Counted from the stretch's first letter, positions 15,924-24,662 are shown. The stretch: DNA of 51,912 bases from Acidimicrobiales bacterium (GCA_020629375.1 JAHDDK010000007.1:46284-98195), one strand, 5' to 3'. The notes: generated by a model not told the origin, from the sequence alone. Numbers and translations: made by a program.

Positions 15924-17170
15924 CCCTCGCCGAAGACATCGCCGCGACCGAAGACCGTCGGGGCCAACGCAAAGAGCGAGAGAAGCTCGACGCCCGCTTG
16001 CCGGTCGGTGTCGAGCTGACTGGCGACGAGGGGTGGATTACCGCCGATCTTGGCGACCTGCCAACGGAGCAGACTGAGGCCGCTTGGCGTGTCATTCTCG
16101 AACACAACCCGTACGTCTCGCCAGAAACGCACGAGGTGGACCTGACCCGCAACACGGCGGAGATCACGACATGGTCTTCGGGCGAATCGATCAACCACAG
16201 ATGCCGGGTCCCGGTTCGACTGAAGGCACCCGGCGAACGTCTCGCCGCTGCAAAGGTCGCCGAGCTGACCAAGCTCGCGCGCAAGCGCAAGCCAATCACC
16301 ACGAGACCGGCCGACACGGGCGAGTGGCTGGTCGTGTGCCTTGCGGATTTTCAGATCGGCAAAGCCGACTACGGCGGCACACCCGCCACGGTCGAGCGCC
16401 TGAACGCTGTCATGGCCGAGCTTCGAGCGAAGGTCAGGAAGATGAAACCGGCCGGCGTGTGCATGGTCGACCTCGGCGACATCTGCGAGCAAGTGTCGTG
16501 TTTCTACGATTCGCAGACCTACACCGTCGACCTTAACCTGACCGAACAGATCGACCTCGCCATCGAGCTGATGCTGGCGTTCGTCGAGTCTGTCGCCGAC
16601 CTCGTGCCGTCCGTCGTCATTGGTGCCGTGCCGTCGAATCACGGCGAGTTCCGGGTCGCAAAAGGGCAGGTCGTCACCGACCGGGCGAGGGACAACATCG
16701 ACCTCGTGTTAGCGAACAGCGTCAAGCGAATCATGTCGGCGAACGCCGACAGGTACGGCCATGTCTCAGTGTGGACCCCGCCGACCGAGGGCGCCGATCC
16801 GTACGTGTTGACGCTCGATCTCGATGGCGTTGTTGTCGGCTTCACGCACGGCCACCAGGTCGCTGCACGTGGTCCCGGTCGCATGGGCAAGCTCGAGCAG
16901 TACTGGATGAATCATCAGTGGTCGGACCGGAAGCGTCCGAGGGGCGAGAGCCTGCCGACCGTGGCCGACGCCGACATCTTGGTGTGTGGGCACGGCCACA
17001 CGCTGCTCATATCGGAGCAGACCGGAAAGCTACTGATTCAGGCGCCAGCGGCCGAGTCCGGCTCGGAGTGGTACACGACCTCAACGGGGGGGCGTTCGAC
17101 CGCTGGGGTATTGGTGTTTGCCGTAAGTGAGGCGTGGCCGTTGTTGGCGAACCGATTCGAGGTGTTGTGA
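15920..17170 (+). CDS. calcineurin-like metallophosphoesterase (416 aa)
   Basis: Metal-binding motifs in order: D143-x-Q145 (ADFQIG, Gln instead of the usual His), VDLGD around 183-187, PSNHGE with N240/H241, FTHGHQ with H310/H312, and CGHGHT at 356-361. The first 130 residues form an unknown N-terminal domain. Family members are nucleases or phosphatases; next to TerL, a DNA end-processing or DNA-repair nuclease is plausible. ATGA overlap fixes the start at 15920. A second, unrelated-looking metallophosphoesterase lies at 26301. Confidence 0.8.
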   Translation: MTLAEDIAATEDRRGQRKEREKLDARLPVGVELTGDEGWITADLGDLPTEQTEAAWRVILEHNPYVSPETHEVDLTRNTAEITTWSSGESINHRCRVPVRLKAPGERLAAAKVAELTKLARKRKPITTRPADTGEWLVVCLADFQIGKADYGGTPATVERLNAVMAELRAKVRKMKPAGVCMVDLGDICEQVSCFYDSQTYTVDLNLTEQIDLAIELMLAFVESVADLVPSVVIGAVPSNHGEFRVAKGQVVTDRARDNIDLVLANSVKRIMSANADRYGHVSVWTPPTEGADPYVLTLDLDGVVVGFTHGHQVAARGPGRMGKLEQYWMNHQWSDRKRPRGESLPTVADADILVCGHGHTLLISEQTGKLLIQAPAAESGSEWYTTSTGGRSTAGVLVFAVSEAWPLLANRFEVL

Positions 17171-17316
17171 TGACGTGGCAGCAAGTCGTCCTGTTGACGC
17201 TGATCTTGTTCGTGGCTGTGTGGGGCGACCCCCAGTCTCGAGCGAGCCCCATGACGACGAAGCTCGTTTACTTCGTCCTGCTCCTCATTCCGGCCGCGTT
17301 GATTGTGTCGATGTGA
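17170..17316 (+). CDS. small membrane protein (48 aa)
   Basis: GTGATG junction: GTG 17167 overlaps the previous stop and ATG 17170 follows. Two hydrophobic spans (VVLLTLILFVAVWG; LVYFVLLLIPAALIVSM). Unknown role; holin-like by shape only. Confidence 0.55.
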   Translation: MTWQQVVLLTLILFVAVWGDPQSRASPMTTKLVYFVLLLIPAALIVSM

Positions 17317-17570
17317 TGGCCGAGGTCTGCCACCATTGCGGCTCCCGCGTTCTCTGCGTCTCCCACGGCGACGACTCACAGGAGATCGTGCACGATCCTG
17401 GATGCCCCACGCAGACGGACGTGTGGCGCAATCTCAACGACGACAAACGCTGCACCCGATGCCATGAAGGCGTCGGCGAGCACTACACGCACGTGCACTA
17501 TTCGGGCGAGTCGTTTGTGTCGTGCCTTGGGTGCGCTGCGCTCGACATGGTCGCGGGTATGACCTCGTGA
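17316..17570 (+). CDS. zinc-binding protein with Cys pairs (84 aa)
   Basis: ATG 17316 (or GTG 17313, which overlaps the previous stop). CHHCGSRVLC near the start, CTRCHEGVGEH in the middle and SCLGCAAL at the end give at least three Cys/His clusters, consistent with two zinc ribbons. Function unknown. Confidence 0.6.
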   Translation: MAEVCHHCGSRVLCVSHGDDSQEIVHDPGCPTQTDVWRNLNDDKRCTRCHEGVGEHYTHVHYSGESFVSCLGCAALDMVAGMTS

Positions 17571-17809
17571 TTTGGTTGGCCGTGCTCGGCTGGGCCGTGT
17601 CCGCCTACATGTTCCTGATGTGGCGCCGTGCCCGTGACTGGGCGGGCTTCTGTGAGGAATCCTGGCAGATCACCCACGAAGCCCTTGAGGCGGCCGTGCA
17701 TGACCTGGGCGAATACTGGCCGAACGTTGGTCGCCGCCTCGGTGCCGTAGAGAACAACCGCGGCATTGACCGCCTCGAACAGTACGCAAACAGGGAACGA
17801 AAACTATGA
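17567..17809 (+). CDS. membrane-anchored helical protein (80 aa)
   Basis: GTG start by GTGA overlap. One N-terminal span (IWLAVLGWAVSAYMFLMW) followed by basic residues and a long amphipathic helix. Ends in ATGA overlap with the beta-helix gene. Role unknown. Confidence 0.55.
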   Translation: MIWLAVLGWAVSAYMFLMWRRARDWAGFCEESWQITHEALEAAVHDLGEYWPNVGRRLGAVENNRGIDRLEQYANRERKL

Positions 17810-18966
17810 ACATCATTGACGTCTACAACCAGCCGGGCACGCTAGAAGCGGCGATCGAGCGATCGAATCCAGGCGACATGGTTCGGCTTCGACAGAACTA
17901 CGACTTCGATGTGTCGTTGACGGGGCGTCATCGTGGCGCCCATCGGAACCCGATCATCATCGATGGTGGTGGCGCTGCGATCACAGGCCGGATCGTGTGG
18001 GATGGGCCAGCGGCGCACCTTCAGTTCTCGAACGGTGAGACGATTGGTCGGCCTGAGGTTGGTTGGGCGGGGTTCCGGGTGCGCCGTGGTGGCCATCATG
18101 TGGCCTTGCGGGATTGGAAGATCCGAGACTGCGGCGGCCCGGGGTTCTCGGCGGAGAACATGGGTGACGACCGGGAGGGCTGGGCGTGGATCCATCTCGA
18201 TGGCGTCACCGTCGATAACTGTTGCACGAACAATCCGTATAGCGCATCAGCGATCAATTTGTTTCGTCCACACGCTGCGCCGGGGCCGTACGGCCAAGAC
18301 GACGGCCGCACTGCGATTGTGTTCATCTGCAACACGATTGTGACCAACACGCCCGAAGGCAACCAGCTCAACCCGACCGACGGCAACGGTCTCATCATCG
18401 ACGATTGCAATGCACTAGGCGACAACGCCATCACCATCATAGATTCCTACTTCGGTCACAACTATGGACGAGGTATTCACCACTTGAATACGTGGGTTCC
18501 AAGGCTCAACATCTTGGACGTGACCCTGGACCAGAATCTCAAGGGATTCGAGAAGGGCACACACAACGCTGCGCTCTCGTTCTGCTCGGCCGACAACGCC
18601 TACATCGACAACGTGTTTGTGAACCAGCCGGGCAACTTCCACGCCGTCTCGGTGCAAGATCAATGCAACTACGCGCCACGTGAGTCGACGGACATGGCGT
18701 TCATCGATTCGAACCGGTTCTTCGGCAAGGTGCGCAGCGAATCAGACACCGTGCGTCCGGTCAAGGTCTTCCCGTACCCTGGGTCGGCCCGCACCATCGA
18801 CGGCCGAGTGCATCACATCACCTCGGGCTACCAGCCCTTCGGGAACGACACGGGCACGCCAGCACCACCACCCGTAGTCGACACGTGCGGACTCGAGGAC
18901 GTGGCCGGAATCGTGGACCGACACGGCGCGGGCGCTGTCATCCGTGCAGTGGCGGACTCGCTGTGA
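17806..18966 (+). CDS. right-handed parallel beta-helix protein (pectate-lyase-like)
   Basis: 386 aa. Repeated short strands with Asn/Asp/Gly turns (NPIIIDGGGAAITGRIVW, WIHLDGVTVDNC, LIIDDCNALGDNAITIIDSY, RLNILDVTLDQN) are the signature of right-handed beta-helices used by polysaccharide lyases and phage tailspikes. After a proline linker (TPAPPPVVDTC) it ends with a short helix shared in layout with the protein at 19651. A virion or secreted polysaccharide-degrading enzyme is likely, but catalytic residues cannot be assigned by eye. Confidence 0.7.
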   Translation: MNIIDVYNQPGTLEAAIERSNPGDMVRLRQNYDFDVSLTGRHRGAHRNPIIIDGGGAAITGRIVWDGPAAHLQFSNGETIGRPEVGWAGFRVRRGGHHVALRDWKIRDCGGPGFSAENMGDDREGWAWIHLDGVTVDNCCTNNPYSASAINLFRPHAAPGPYGQDDGRTAIVFICNTIVTNTPEGNQLNPTDGNGLIIDDCNALGDNAITIIDSYFGHNYGRGIHHLNTWVPRLNILDVTLDQNLKGFEKGTHNAALSFCSADNAYIDNVFVNQPGNFHAVSVQDQCNYAPRESTDMAFIDSNRFFGKVRSESDTVRPVKVFPYPGSARTIDGRVHHITSGYQPFGNDTGTPAPPPVVDTCGLEDVAGIVDRHGAGAVIRAVADSL

Positions 18967-19136
18967 GGGACGACTGTGACCAGTACGAAGCACTGGCGGA
19001 ATGGTTGCACGAGATCGAGCAGAACTTCTGGTACCTGCGAGGCGAGATCGAGCGAGCACTAAAGCGGCTGGAAGCGGGCGACGATGTCGCTGACGTGTTG
19101 TCCGAGGCGCTTCGAGTCACGGAGATGTTGAGCTAA
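18963..19136 (+). CDS. small helical protein (57 aa)
   Basis: GTG start by GTGA overlap. Two helices (YEALAEWLHEIEQNFWYLRG; LEAGDDVADVLSEALRVTEML). Coiled-coil-like, no family recognised. Confidence 0.5.
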   Translation: MRDDCDQYEALAEWLHEIEQNFWYLRGEIERALKRLEAGDDVADVLSEALRVTEMLS

Positions 19137-19167
19137 TCAGGTTCGTGCCGTTTCCTATGTTGCGGCC

Positions 19168-19365
19168 ATGCCTTACCTTCGAACAGCCAAGCCGAACGAA
19201 GTCGATTCCCTGGGCCGCCCTTTGCCTGCGGGACGGCTTCAGCCATGCGGCACCTGGGCCGCCTATCAGCGCCACAAGCGCCACGGCGAGCCCCCATGTG
19301 ATTCCTGCCGTCGGGCGATGCAGCGTCGCAGTCGTGAACAGTACGAGATGCGGGTGGCATCGTGA
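19168..19365 (+). CDS. small Cys/His protein of a common actinophage type (65 aa)
   Basis: Contains PCGTWAAYQRHKRHGEPPC followed by DSCRRAMQRRSRE. The pattern CG-T-x-x-AY-x-RH-x-x-x-GE-x-x-C-x-x-C is frequent in short actinobacterial and actinophage proteins and probably binds zinc and nucleic acid. No clear ribosome site precedes it. Confidence 0.65.
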   Translation: MPYLRTAKPNEVDSLGRPLPAGRLQPCGTWAAYQRHKRHGEPPCDSCRRAMQRRSREQYEMRVAS

Positions 19366-19481
19366 GGCCGGAGTGGCAAGCCTACGGGTGGATTGTCCTC
19401 ATCTTTGTCATGCTTGCGCTCTTCTGGTTCCTCTTGATCTGGGGTGTCGTTGCTCTGCTGCAATGGCAGGGGGTTCTGTGA
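19362..19481 (+). CDS. 39-aa single-span membrane protein
   Basis: GTG start overlapping the previous stop; one long span from about residue 10 to 33 (WIVLIFVMLALFWFLLIWGV). GTGATG junction to the next gene. Confidence 0.5.
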   Translation: MRPEWQAYGWIVLIFVMLALFWFLLIWGVVALLQWQGVL

Positions 19482-19651
19482 TGAACAAGTTCCTTGCGTT
19501 GATGCATTTCCTTTTTGCCGGCGTGGTCTTCGCTTTTGGCGTTGCGACCGTGTTCGGCCACCACATGACCCACGTCCCCGTCCTCGTCTATTCGGCATGT
19601 TTTTATGTCTTCTTCCATGCAGCCCTTGATGACTGGTTTAGGGGGGACTGA
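19481..19651 (+). CDS. small membrane protein (56 aa)
   Basis: ATG 19481 (GTG 19478 also possible). Two spans (FLALMHFLFAGVVFAFGVAT; VPVLVYSACFYVFFHAAL). With the previous gene it forms a pair of tiny membrane proteins between two carbohydrate-active candidates. Holin or export role cannot be told apart. Confidence 0.5.
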   Translation: MNKFLALMHFLFAGVVFAFGVATVFGHHMTHVPVLVYSACFYVFFHAALDDWFRGD

Positions 19652-20937
19652 TGGCTGCTGAACTCGAAGCCGCCATCATCGATGCCGTCGTGCCCCGCAA
19701 GTTCCACGACCGGCGTCTGCTGCTGCCGGTCGGCTGGGACTTTAGGAACCTGTCCAAGCTCTCCTCGGGTTGGGGCAAGCTCGGCACGGGCGACTTTCAG
19801 CGCATCGAGTGGCGTGGCGCCCTGTGGCGGGATGGTCACAGCAGTGGCGTGCAGGTCGACATGCGGCATGGCCAGTACTGGGCGTTCATCGTCGGACAAG
19901 GATGGGTCAAGCAGTTTGACGTCGAGCCCGAGGGCGCCTTCCTCGGCGACCCCGCAGCGACCGATGACCCCTACGTCGACGGCCGAGGTGTGGCCAACTT
20001 TAGACGTACCGCCGACGGATTTGACACGATCACCTGGCCCGCCAACAAGTCTCGGCTACTGCACTTCTGGGCCGGTAAGCGTCACCCGGTACAGGCCGGG
20101 CAGGTCGCCGAGCTGGCCACGGTGCAGGTTCGGGTGCTCGGCCCCGACCCGGTGATCGCCGGGATCGGCACCGACTACTACCGAGACGCTGCGCACAACT
20201 CCCATCGTGCACCCGGCGCTGGAATCGCACGACATCGAGAACTACCGCCCGGCGAGTGGGTGACGTTGGCGTGGCTCACCGTCAACGAGATCGAACCACA
20301 CGACGTTTCGGCCGTGACCTTGGCTGACTGGATGGGTCGCAATGGCCTGCCGCAAACGACCGAAAGCGCACCGATGCCGCCACCAATCCCAGAATCAGGA
20401 GAAATCGAATTGCAGACAGTAGACATGGCCGTGACCGCGCGAGGAACGACGGGCTCGGAGGTGATCATCGTCGGCGACTCGGAGATTGAGCTCGACGCAA
20501 GTGACTGGACACACATCGTCGAGGGCGTCCCAGTGGACGAGCTTTCGGTCTTCTTCGTAAACGACGGACGAGACCCGGCAACGGGTGGCGATCGCAACGT
20601 CGTCATCACGGATGTCGAATTCTATGACCCCGACTCTGACGACCTGCCGGTCACGATCACGCCCGACGATCCACGAGTGCAATGCTCGGGTGTGTGGTCG
20701 TCGACTCAGAAGCGGTGCGTGACCGGCATGGGCCTCGGCTCGTGGATTCACTGCAACGGCTGGCACGCCTACTCGGCCGCCTTTGCCGACGAGATGGCCA
20801 AGCTCGCGCCGGAGCCGGAGCCAGAGCCTGAGGCGACGCCGTGCCCGTCATTCACTGATGAGGACTTCCGAGAGCACGCACGTGCCCAAGGATGGCAGCG
20901 CACGCTAGAGCTATTACTCGAAGCGCTCGATGCCTAG
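19651..20937 (+). CDS. multidomain protein with CBM36/60-like xylan-binding module
   Basis: 428 aa. N-terminal 230 residues form a beta-rich domain (RIEWRGALWRDGHSSGVQVD, GQYWAFIVGQGWVKQF) possibly of a lyase/lectin jelly-roll type. Around 245-330 lies a module with ARGTTGSE, FFVNDG and GDRNVVITDVEF, the ligand and calcium signature of CBM36/CBM60 carbohydrate-binding modules. A Glu-Pro linker (PEPEPEPE) leads to a short C-terminal helix. It probably binds host or environmental polysaccharide; together with the beta-helix at 17806 it looks like a glycan-attack pair. Confidence 0.65.
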   Translation: MAAELEAAIIDAVVPRKFHDRRLLLPVGWDFRNLSKLSSGWGKLGTGDFQRIEWRGALWRDGHSSGVQVDMRHGQYWAFIVGQGWVKQFDVEPEGAFLGDPAATDDPYVDGRGVANFRRTADGFDTITWPANKSRLLHFWAGKRHPVQAGQVAELATVQVRVLGPDPVIAGIGTDYYRDAAHNSHRAPGAGIARHRELPPGEWVTLAWLTVNEIEPHDVSAVTLADWMGRNGLPQTTESAPMPPPIPESGEIELQTVDMAVTARGTTGSEVIIVGDSEIELDASDWTHIVEGVPVDELSVFFVNDGRDPATGGDRNVVITDVEFYDPDSDDLPVTITPDDPRVQCSGVWSSTQKRCVTGMGLGSWIHCNGWHAYSAAFADEMAKLAPEPEPEPEATPCPSFTDEDFREHARAQGWQRTLELLLEALDA

Positions 20938-21130
20938 GGGGCGGCGACTGAAGCGCCCCAATGCATCGCAATCAAAGAACCAGCGAGAGCTTCAGAAAGC
21001 TCGGTCACTTTGCGAGTCGGGCAAGGTCCCGTACAAAACCAAAGCGTCGGCTCTATCGGCCGCAACGGCCTACGGCCAGAAGGTCTACGACTGTCCGTCC
21101 TGCCCATTCCTGCACCTGACGAGCCGCTGA
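20930..21130 (+). CDS. small basic Cys-x2-Cys protein (66 aa)
   Basis: ATG overlaps the preceding gene by eight bases. N-terminal RGRRLKRPNASQSKNQREL is strongly basic; C-terminal YDCPSCPFLHLT is a CPxC-type pair. Probably a nucleic-acid-binding miniprotein. Confidence 0.55.
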   Translation: MPRGRRLKRPNASQSKNQRELQKARSLCESGKVPYKTKASALSAATAYGQKVYDCPSCPFLHLTSR

Positions 21131-21191
21131 CGCCTAACCGCTGACGCCTAGCGGGTCGCCTAACCGCCTAGCGCAAACATCGCCCACGATC
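21131..21191 (+). promoter_or_regulatory. leader of the portal gene with alternating CGCCTAACC / CGCCTAGCG words
   Basis: The 61-base gap holds gcctaacc at 21132-21139 and 21158-21165, and cgcctagcg at 21145-21153 and 21165-21173. The portal ATG has no Shine-Dalgarno sequence. The second CCTAACC ends 27 bases before the ATG, the same spacing as in front of the gene at 27043. It may be a late promoter element; unproved. Confidence 0.35.
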
Positions 21192-22586
21192 ATGGGCTAC
21201 TTCGACACGATTGCGCCGCCGACGTGGGCGGCCGACGAACCAGTCATGGCGGGCATCATCCCGTACGAGGCGATGCCGGTTACCAAGCGTCGCATCTCCC
21301 GGGACTCCGTCGACGACGCACTGCTCAAGGAGTGGTATCGCTCGTGTGGTCCGGTTCGTGTCGCTGTCAACACCGTGGCGTCGACCGTCTCACAGCTCAA
21401 GTTCGTCGTTGAGGTCGACCGTGGTCTCGGCTGGGAGCGTGCCGACAGTACGCCGATGGACACGCTCCTACGCATGTTCGTCGGTCGTCGGATGAACTTC
21501 GAACAGCTCGTGTTCGCCGTCGCCGTCGCCATGCGAACGCCAGCCCACGGCTACCTCGTGCTCGACACCCGACAAGGCGAGCGCCCGGCCTACGACATCG
21601 TGCAGTCGTGCAACCTCACGCCCCTCACGGGCGAGCACGGGTGGAGTCAGTACGTCACCTCAAAGGGCGCTCGCCCTGGCGACCGTGGTTACCACCGTGT
21701 CCGTGACGGTTTCGTGCATTGGTTCTTCTCGCCGGACCCCGAGTATCCCGACGACGCATGGTCGCCGATCCTCGCCGCCGAGGACGCCATCACTCGATAC
21801 AAGAAGGCGTATCGCCACGTCGGCCGGTCGCTCGATTCAAAGCTCGCCATGTCAAACATCTTGTGGGCCAAGGCTGTCACGGGTGGATCGCAATGGCAGC
21901 AAGCCGTTCACGAGTGGGCATTCAACGCCACCGAGGGCGACGACGGGATCGAGGCAATCTCGCCACTGCTCATGTCGACCGAAGAGAAGCCCGAGATCGT
22001 CGAGACCGGTTCACGTGTCTACGCCGAGCAGCTCGAAATCGCACAAGACGCCATGCAGCAGATCGCCCGAGACCTGGACTTCCCAACGTCGTGGATGATC
22101 GAGGGCCCCGGCCAGGCCAAGTACGACAACGAGGCTGCTACGTGGGAGTGGTACCTCGACAACAGCGTTGCACCACTTGCCCAGCTAGTCGCCGAGGTCA
22201 TCACCGACAAGCACCTGCGCCCGTTCATTTCTGCGACACCGCTGGGGCAAGGCGAGGACCCGATGCGCTGGCGTGTCGCCGTCGACGACTCGCACCTGCG
22301 CCGTCAGTCCGACAATTCGGCAATGCTCTTCGACGCCTTGAAGTGTGGCCTGCTCGGCGAGGCCAAGTCTGCCGAGGTGCTCGGCGTGGGTGTCACGGAT
22401 CTCGCACGGCGTCCGGCTGGCGTGTCGTGGGAGGAGCACGTACTCATCACGGCCGGTCGCAATCTCGCCGACCTCAACGCCGAAGAGGCCGAGAGCGTGC
22501 AGGCCGTAATCGAGACCGTCGAGGCCACTCCGATCGCCATCGAGGCCGACGTCTCGCCAGCTCGTGACCCGTACGCACTGATCTAG
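21192..22586 (+). CDS. portal protein
   Basis: 464 aa. Typical portal features: N-terminal region with CGPVRVAVNTVASTVSQLKF (the start of the wing/stem part), a middle WSPILAAEDAITRYKKAYRHVGRSLDSK, and a C-terminal long helix region (EIAQDAMQQIARDLDFPTSW). Follows terminase and precedes a MuF-like protein, the standard order. It forms the dodecameric ring through which DNA is packaged. Lacks a visible ribosome site; leaderless or promoter-proximal translation is possible. Confidence 0.85.
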   Translation: MGYFDTIAPPTWAADEPVMAGIIPYEAMPVTKRRISRDSVDDALLKEWYRSCGPVRVAVNTVASTVSQLKFVVEVDRGLGWERADSTPMDTLLRMFVGRRMNFEQLVFAVAVAMRTPAHGYLVLDTRQGERPAYDIVQSCNLTPLTGEHGWSQYVTSKGARPGDRGYHRVRDGFVHWFFSPDPEYPDDAWSPILAAEDAITRYKKAYRHVGRSLDSKLAMSNILWAKAVTGGSQWQQAVHEWAFNATEGDDGIEAISPLLMSTEEKPEIVETGSRVYAEQLEIAQDAMQQIARDLDFPTSWMIEGPGQAKYDNEAATWEWYLDNSVAPLAQLVAEVITDKHLRPFISATPLGQGEDPMRWRVAVDDSHLRRQSDNSAMLFDALKCGLLGEAKSAEVLGVGVTDLARRPAGVSWEEHVLITAGRNLADLNAEEAESVQAVIETVEATPIAIEADVSPARDPYALI

Positions 22587-22592
22587 GAAATC

Positions 22593-23909
22593 ATGCAGCA
22601 CCTACCCGAAGACTTTCGAGCGAACTGTCGCCGTGGCCTCGTCATGGTGATGCAGGCCCCCGACGCCGACCGGCCACCACGGATCGCCATTGACTTCGCC
22701 GAGGCGGTCGCCGACGGGTTCCCTCCGACGCCGGCCAAGGCGCAGGCATGCACCGACGCTCACGACCAGATCGATCGCCGATGCCTCGACATCGGCACCG
22801 TGGACGGATACGCCCGGATGTGTCGCCTCCTCTACGGCGGCGACACGGGCCGGGATCACTGCGCAGCCATGCTCGCCGATCAGCCAGTTCGGTCATCCGA
22901 ACCTATCGCCGCCGACCTCGACGACGAGACAAGCGAATTCCACGACCTGTGCGTCAAGCTCAACCGGATCGACGATCGAGTTTCGGACCGCATCGAAGCT
23001 GCCGCACGACTCGCTTACCTGTCGGCACTACGTGCACTCACTCGCCAAGCTCGTGGCGCCGTCATGGCTTCGATGTCGAAGGCGTGGCGTGACGACGTCG
23101 GCCAGGACATTGTCGACGCTCGCGGTGCTTCTCGAGTTCTCTACAAGCAGGTGAACACGTCGCCGTATGTTGCCGACCGACTCATTCCCGATGCGGTCTT
23201 CGCGGAACTCACCCTCGACCAGGAACAGGCCATCTCTGACGCAATCGAGGATCTTGGATTCACCGCAGATGAGATCATCCGGGACGGCCACCGGGACGTG
23301 GTGGTGACGCTCGCTGAAGAGCTGGACATCACGGAGGAAGAAGTGCGTGTACAGCTCGCCGAACTCATGGATGAACAGAGGTCTTCGGCTGTGGGTCTAC
23401 TCGTCGGCTCGATGCTGGCATTCACGCTTTCCCGAGCCGACCGAACCGACGGCGAGGTAACGCTCGGGCTTGAGGAGGCTGTCGTGCCAGCATCGATCGT
23501 GGCCGACACGGTGGCCGTGGCGGGCGGGGGAGTGCGCACGGCGAACACCGTGGCGCGCACGGCCGACGGTGCCCTTGAGTTGGTGACCGGTGGCGCTACC
23601 GATACCGCGACAGTGTCGGGCGGCTGGCTTGATGCCGTGTTTCAGCGAGTGACCGGCGTGCCGTTACGGACAACATACGAGTGGCACTACGGATCACCGT
23701 CGGACCGCGAGCGCCCACGAGAAGACCATCAGCGCCTCGACGGGTTGCAATGGACGACGGCCGACGAACGTCAGGCGGCACTCGCTGACGCTTCCGAGAT
23801 CGCTCTCGTGGCCGACGACGTGGCGCCCGACGTGTGGCCCGGATCGCTGCCCGGATGCAAGTGCACGGCCCGGCCGGTCGAGCTGGGACTTTCGCAGCGT
23901 GTCCGGTAG
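22593..23909 (+). CDS. MuF-like head morphogenesis / minor capsid protein
   Basis: 438 aa with AGGAAA ribosome site. Long helical region, then a C-terminal signature WHYGSPSDRERPREDHQRLDG and PGSLPGCKCTARPVEL, the His-x2-LDG and GCxC features of the Mu gpF/SPP1 gp7 family that binds the portal and helps start head assembly. Position next to the portal agrees. Confidence 0.75.
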   Translation: MQHLPEDFRANCRRGLVMVMQAPDADRPPRIAIDFAEAVADGFPPTPAKAQACTDAHDQIDRRCLDIGTVDGYARMCRLLYGGDTGRDHCAAMLADQPVRSSEPIAADLDDETSEFHDLCVKLNRIDDRVSDRIEAAARLAYLSALRALTRQARGAVMASMSKAWRDDVGQDIVDARGASRVLYKQVNTSPYVADRLIPDAVFAELTLDQEQAISDAIEDLGFTADEIIRDGHRDVVVTLAEELDITEEEVRVQLAELMDEQRSSAVGLLVGSMLAFTLSRADRTDGEVTLGLEEAVVPASIVADTVAVAGGGVRTANTVARTADGALELVTGGATDTATVSGGWLDAVFQRVTGVPLRTTYEWHYGSPSDRERPREDHQRLDGLQWTTADERQAALADASEIALVADDVAPDVWPGSLPGCKCTARPVELGLSQRVR

Positions 23910-24000
23910 GTATTGCTCGACCTCGATCGTTGTCGGGTCACTCGCTGTCGTGGCCGTGGCGGTCGCGGGTTTGACCGGTCTGGCATGGTGGCGGCGATGA
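23899..24000 (+). CDS. 33-aa membrane microprotein
   Basis: GTG start inside the end of the MuF gene; the stop overlaps the next ATG (ATGA). One membrane span (IVVGSLAVVAVAVAGLTGLAW) and a basic tail WWRR. Size, span and coupling support it, though it is very short. Confidence 0.5.
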   Translation: MSGRYCSTSIVVGSLAVVAVAVAGLTGLAWWRR

Positions 24001-24167
24001 GTGATGGACATGAGCCCGCAGGTCGACCCAAGCCACGACGCAAGTGGACATCCACCGACGAGGGCGGGCCATTCAATTTCGGTTGGGTCAAGGACGAACA
24101 CGGCGACATCATCGGTTTTGAAACGCCGTGGCCCCGCGGTCTCGTCGACTGCGAGGGCGAGCCGTGA
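23997..24167 (+). CDS. small hypothetical protein (56 aa)
   Basis: Start at ATG 23997 for the ATGA overlap. Contains GGPFNFGWVKDEHGDIIGFE, probably two beta strands, after a basic proline-rich start. Unknown. Confidence 0.5.
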   Translation: MSDGHEPAGRPKPRRKWTSTDEGGPFNFGWVKDEHGDIIGFETPWPRGLVDCEGEP

Positions 24168-24412
24168 AGCCTCGCCATGCCCCGACGACGTTTAGCTCGT
24201 CGTTGTCGTTCTTGGACCAGATGCCCAATCCGCCATCACTGGATAAACATCTGTCTAGAGTGCGGCCCGACATTGACCGGCTTGGCCGGATGGCCGACGA
24301 AGAGTACGGCGTTGGCCAATGGTCCATTCGATTCGACCATGTGCCCACCCCCGACAATTTGCGCACCAACACGTCAACGTACACCATCACGGCGGTACCC
24401 CATGGTCAGTGA
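24164..24412 (+). CDS. hypothetical protein (82 aa)
   Basis: GTG start by GTGA overlap. Begins KPRHAPTTFSSSLSFLDQMP, later YGVGQWSIRFDHVPTPDNL. No recognisable domain. Overlaps the next gene by 11 bases. Confidence 0.5.
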   Translation: MKPRHAPTTFSSSLSFLDQMPNPPSLDKHLSRVRPDIDRLGRMADEEYGVGQWSIRFDHVPTPDNLRTNTSTYTITAVPHGQ

Positions 24413-24581
24413 GTGCGCCGCGTGCGGCCGAAGCCCGAAGCGAGTTTGCGGCCGCAACGATTGCCCGCAACGTGTCGTCCAGGTGCGCCACGAAGTGACC
24501 GGCAACACGGCATGGATTCCGGTCAACGAACTGGCTGCCATGGGCGCCCCGTCGTGGCGGTTTGTGATCGACGATGTGTGA
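24402..24581 (+). CDS. zinc-ribbon miniprotein (59 aa)
   Basis: Starts MVSECAACGRSPKRVCGRND with a further C four residues later: a Cys4 arrangement (CxxC...C-x4-C) of a zinc ribbon. Ends four bases before the tRNA. Confidence 0.55.
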   Translation: MVSECAACGRSPKRVCGRNDCPQRVVQVRHEVTGNTAWIPVNELAAMGAPSWRFVIDDV

Positions 24582-24584
24582 TCT

Positions 24585-24659
24585 GCACCGGTGCCTGAGT
24601 GGTCCAAAGGAACGGCCTGCAAAGCCGTACAGTCGCGGGTTCGAATCCCGCCCGGTGCT
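24585..24659 (+). tRNA. tRNA-Cys (GCA)
   Basis: Acceptor stem gcaccgg/ccggtgc (24585-24591 with 24652-24658), D-arm cct...agg, anticodon stem acggc/gccgt with loop ctgcaaa giving anticodon GCA, T-stem gcggg/cccgc with loop ttcgaat, and discriminator T at 24659, the base that cysteinyl-tRNA synthetase prefers. CCA is not encoded. It is the only tRNA visible here and matches the very cysteine-rich virion proteins of this phage. Confidence 0.93.
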
Positions 24660-24662
24660 CTA

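Noticed and set aside
24591..24662. Upstream extension of the 115-aa gene into the tRNA
   Set aside because: The sequence folds as a complete tRNA-Cys, so the in-frame peptide there is not coding.
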